From assembly GCA_023419995.1 (NCBI GenBank), contig JAEZXF010000386.1:1-7236 (forward strand): a stretch of 7,236 nucleotides of DNA, written 5' to 3'. The notes under the pieces were generated by a model. It was not told where the DNA came from and did not search any database. It worked only from the letters and a program-made list of their open reading frames with translations. Below are positions 4,977 to 7,236 of this stretch, piece by piece. This DNA comes from Pseudomonadota bacterium (GTDB taxonomy: Bacteria; Pseudomonadota; Alphaproteobacteria; Rhizobiales; Rhizobiaceae). The position numbers were made by a program, and so were the translations under genes. Every line of letters starts with the position of its first letter. Within the stretch, counting starts at the first letter, position 1.

Positions 4977-6278
4977 ATGAACAGGCTGCTGCAAGGGGTT
5001 GTCGGGCGGCTCGTGCGTACCGGCAACCTGACGATCACCGACCCCGACGGCACCGCGCACGTCTTCGGCGACGGCACGGGCGAGCCGATCGGAATCGTGC
5101 TTCGCACCCATTCCGCCCAGAACGCGATCATGCTCAACCCGTGGCTCGGCGTGCCCGAGGCCTACATGGAGGGCGAGCTCGACATCGTCGAGGGCGACGT
5201 GCTGGCGCTGCTCAGGCTCGCCTACACCAACTTCGAATCCGGCGCCGACCTGCCGGCATGGACGAAGGTCTTCGACAACCTGCGCATCGGCCTGCGCCGC
5301 CTGCACCAGATCAACACCGCCGGCCGGGCGAAGCGCAACGTCCAGCGTCACTACAACCTTTCGGGCGATCTCTACCGGCTCTTCCTCGACCCAGACATGC
5401 AGTACTCCTGCGCCTATTTCGAGCGGCCGGACATGACGCTGGAGGAGGCGCAGCTCGCCAAGAAGCGCCATCTCGTCGCCAAGCTGAACGCCGCGCCCGG
5501 CCAGCGCGTGCTCGACATCGGCTGCGGCTGGGGCGGGCTCGGCCTCTACCTCGCCCGCACGCTGGGCGTCGAGGTGCTGGGCGTCACGCTGTCGGACGAG
5601 CAGCACGCCGTCGCCGTCGAGCGGGCGCGGCAGGAAGGGCTCGACCAGCGCGCCCGCTTCCAGATCACCGACTATCGCGACCTCGACGACCAGTTCGACC
5701 GCATCATCTCGGTCGGCATGTTCGAGCATGTCGGCATCAACCACTACCGCACCTTCTTCGACCAGGCGGCGGCGCTGCTGAAGCGCGACGGCGTCATGGT
5801 GCTGCACTCGATCGGCCGCTCCGGGCCGCCGGCCGCCACCGACACCTTCATCCGCAAATACATCTTTCCCGGCGGCTACATCCCGGCCCTGTCGGAGATG
5901 CTGCCCCACATCGAGCGGGCCGGCCTCGTCGTCACCGACGTCGAGGTCCTGCGGCTGCACTATGCCGAGACGCTCAGGCACTGGCGCGAACGCTTCATGG
6001 CCAACCGCGCCAAGGCGGTGGAGATCTACGACGAGCGCTTCGCGCGGATGTGGGAGTTCTACCTCGCCGGCGCGGAGGCAGCGTTCCGCTGGCAGGACAT
6101 GGTGGTGTTCCAGATCCAGCTCGCGAAGAGGAACGACACGCTGCCGCTGACCCGCTCCTACATCGCCGCCAACGAGCACGCGCTCGAAGGCCTGGAGGCA
6201 GGCCGGAGCCGGGTGGCCCGCCCGAAACCGACGGCGGGCGGCAAGCCGGCCGGCAGGAAGACCGCCGAGACGATCTGA
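4977..6278 (+). CDS. cfa: Cyclopropane-fatty-acyl-phospholipid synthase
   Basis: Adds a methylene group from S-adenosylmethionine across the cis double bond of unsaturated acyl chains in membrane phospholipids. This typically happens on entry to stationary phase or under acid stress, at the inner face of the inner membrane. The 433-residue product has an N-terminal lipid-contact domain (about 1-110, with NPWLGVPEAYMEGELDIVEG at 54-73) and the HYNLSGDLYRLFLD segment at 125-138. The Rossmann-fold methyltransferase motif I, VLDIGCGWGGLGLYLA, is at 178-193, followed by GVTLSDEQ at 202-209. FEHVGINHYRTFF at 249-261 includes Glu250, in the place of the bicarbonate-binding Glu of E. coli Cfa. FIRKYIFPGG is at 291-300 and HYAETLRHWRERF at 328-340. 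The last 25 residues are a basic, low-complexity tail (RPKPTAGGKPAGRKTA). It stands between a terminator and ynfA, 72 nt apart from the latter. Other family members methylate rather than cyclopropanate, so the exact product is inferred. Confidence 0.92.
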   Translation: MNRLLQGVVGRLVRTGNLTITDPDGTAHVFGDGTGEPIGIVLRTHSAQNAIMLNPWLGVPEAYMEGELDIVEGDVLALLRLAYTNFESGADLPAWTKVFDNLRIGLRRLHQINTAGRAKRNVQRHYNLSGDLYRLFLDPDMQYSCAYFERPDMTLEEAQLAKKRHLVAKLNAAPGQRVLDIGCGWGGLGLYLARTLGVEVLGVTLSDEQHAVAVERARQEGLDQRARFQITDYRDLDDQFDRIISVGMFEHVGINHYRTFFDQAAALLKRDGVMVLHSIGRSGPPAATDTFIRKYIFPGGYIPALSEMLPHIERAGLVVTDVEVLRLHYAETLRHWRERFMANRAKAVEIYDERFARMWEFYLAGAEAAFRWQDMVVFQIQLAKRNDTLPLTRSYIAANEHALEGLEAGRSRVARPKPTAGGKPAGRKTAETI

Positions 6279-6350
6279 GGCGGCGGCCCCTTGCATTCGG
6301 CGGCCCGCTGCCGGAAAACGGGCTGCTCCCAGCTTGACCGAGGCCGCCCC

Positions 6351-6674
6351 ATGACATTTCCGGTGTTCGTCGCCGCCGCGCTTGCCGAGATCGCCGGCTG
6401 CTTCTCGTTCTGGGCGTGGTGGCGGCTGGAGAAGTCGGCGCTGTGGCTGGTGCCCGGCATGGTCAGCCTCGCCGCCTTCGCCTGGCTGCTGACGCTGGCC
6501 GAGAGCGACGCCGCCGGCCGCGCCTACGCCGCCTATGGCGGCATCTACATCTGCGCCTCGCTCGCCTGGCTGTGGGCGGCGGAGGGCGTGCGGCCCGACC
6601 GCTTCGACCTCGCCGGGGCCGCGATCTGCCTCGTCGGCGCCGGCGTGATCCTGCTGGCGCCGCGCGCGGCATGA
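6351..6674 (+). CDS. YnfA/UPF0060 family small membrane protein
   Basis: A 107-residue inner-membrane protein of the UPF0060 family (E. coli YnfA is about 108 residues). Four hydrophobic segments are visible at about 2-20, 31-50, 60-78 and 86-104. Family marks are EIAGC with Glu13 in the first helix, [12 protein letters not shown] at 56-67, and [21 protein letters not shown] at about 70-90. The family resembles small multidrug-resistance transporters in size and layout. A role as a dimeric drug or cation exporter is proposed from that similarity but is not certain. The ATG has GAGG about 9 nt upstream. The gene lies 72 nt after cfa on the same strand and may be co-transcribed with it. A weak inverted repeat, GCCCG/CGGGC (6303-6307, 6319-6323), lies between them without a T-run. 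Confidence 0.92.
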   Translation: MTFPVFVAAALAEIAGCFSFWAWWRLEKSALWLVPGMVSLAAFAWLLTLAESDAAGRAYAAYGGIYICASLAWLWAAEGVRPDRFDLAGAAICLVGAGVILLAPRAA

Positions 6675-6714
6675 GGGTAGCACACTCCCCCTTGAGCAGG
6701 TGAGACGGATCTCC

Positions 6715-6747
6715 TTGTCTTGTCTTGCCTCGCGGCGGATCTAGACT
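6715..6747 (+). promoter_or_regulatory. Candidate dnaB promoter with CTTGT repeat
   Basis: TTGTCT (6720-6725) and TAGACT (6742-6747) are 16 nt apart, a plausible sigma-70-type pair. The -35 region is a run of three 5-nt units (CTTGT, CTTGT, CTTGC; 6714-6728), which offers alternative -35 hexamers. The -10 lies in the palindrome CTAGACTAG (6741-6749). The rest of the 212-nt ynfA-dnaB gap holds an 11-nt palindrome TTCCACTGGAA (6779-6789) and no gene. The leader to dnaB would be about 130 nt. Confidence 0.4.
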
Positions 6748-6886
6748 AGGTGGCGATTCGCAGAGTCAACAGGGAAGTTTCCACTGGAATCTCGTGCTGT
6801 GGATCGTGGGTACTATCCGGTCAAATTCCACATCGCGATGACGGCTTCTGATACCGGAAAGTTCGGGGATCGGAACGGGACGAACA

Positions 6887-7236
6887 ATGGCTGACGCAAT
6901 CCGCAAACTCGGGGCGGCGGAAACCCCGCTCTATCGCGAGGCGCCCAACAACATCGAGGCCGAGCAGGCGCTGCTCGGCGCCATCCTCGTCAACAACGAC
7001 GCGTTCTACCGCGTGTCCGATTTCCTCAAGCCCAACCATTTCTACGAGCCGCTTCACCGCCGGATCTACGAGGTGGCCGCCGAGCTGATCCGCATGGGCA
7101 AGATGGCCAACCCGGTGACGATCAAGACCTTCCTGCCGGCCAACGAGAAGGTCGGCGAGATGACCGTCGCGCACTATCTGGCGCGGCTCGCGGCCGAGGC
7201 CGTCACCGTCATCAACGCTGCCGACTACGGCCGCGC
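6887..7236 (+). CDS. dnaB: Replicative DNA helicase DnaB, N-terminal part (runs off window)
   Basis: DnaB is the hexameric ATP-driven helicase that unwinds DNA at the replication fork and contacts DnaG primase. The 116 codons visible cover the N-terminal domain, the part that forms the hexamer collar and meets primase. They include APNNIEAEQALLGAILVNND at 19-38 and FLKPNHFYEPLHRRIYEVA at 46-64, then PVTIKTFLP at 76-84 and a helix with HYLARLAAEAVTVINAADYG at 96-115. The ATPase domain with its Walker motifs lies beyond the edge. The ATG at 6887 follows GGGA at about 6-nt spacing. An rplI-dnaB order is the usual arrangement in related alphaproteobacteria; here cfa and ynfA lie between the two. 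Confidence 0.96.
   Translation, partial: MADAIRKLGAAETPLYREAPNNIEAEQALLGAILVNNDAFYRVSDFLKPNHFYEPLHRRIYEVAAELIRMGKMANPVTIKTFLPANEKVGEMTVAHYLARLAAEAVTVINAADYGR

Noticed and set aside
4892..6337. A second plus-strand frame through cfa
   Set aside because: Its product is Arg/Ala/Pro-rich without motifs, while the other frame carries the complete Cfa motif set. It also begins inside the rplI terminator.
4914..6683. A 589-codon open frame on the minus strand opposite cfa and ynfA
   Set aside because: It is antisense to well-supported genes, composition-driven, without motifs, and has no convincing start site.
6779..6789. Palindrome TTCCACTGGAA in the dnaB leader, considered as an operator
   Set aside because: A single 11-nt palindrome with no second site and no recognised regulator consensus is too weak to claim.

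Overview
The window is a GC-rich stretch of an alphaproteobacterial chromosome, most likely Hyphomicrobiales (Rhizobium/Mesorhizobium/Brucella-type). Three things point there: the protein sequences, the pairing of a fabD-fabG block with a divergent rpsF-rpsR-rplI-dnaB block, and heptanucleotide intergenic repeats of the GTGAGTA type. The genus is not determined. Most of the window is core housekeeping DNA. I see no transposase, integrase, CRISPR array, tRNA or rRNA.

Layout. The left half is on the minus strand. In transcription order it holds an orphan TadG-like von Willebrand factor A protein (1408-2982), then fabD (391-1320), then the 5' part of fabG (290 down to the window edge). fabD and fabG are consecutive steps of type II fatty-acid synthesis. 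A 16-bp hairpin separates tadG from fabD, and opposed heptad-repeat arms fill the fabD-fabG gap. A gene-free divergent region (2983-3349) carries a good candidate promoter and a long leader for the ribosomal operon.

The right half is on the plus strand: rpsF (S6) and rpsR (S18), overlapping by one base, then a 196-nt gap with two hairpins, then rplI (L9) and a strong intrinsic terminator. Next come cfa (cyclopropane-fatty-acid synthase), a small YnfA/UPF0060 membrane protein, and the first 116 codons of dnaB (replicative helicase) with its own candidate promoter.

Functionally the window joins lipid synthesis (FabD, FabG) and lipid modification (Cfa) with translation (S6, S18, L9) and replication (DnaB). 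No clearly new system was found. The items most worth a second look are non-coding: the inverted heptad repeats, the tadG-fabD hairpin, the long rpsF leader, and the compact stem-loop before rplI that occupies the place where many relatives carry a DUF2232 membrane-protein gene. The low-complexity tails of S6 (Gly-Asp-Arg repeats) and L9 (acidic) are minor protein-level oddities.
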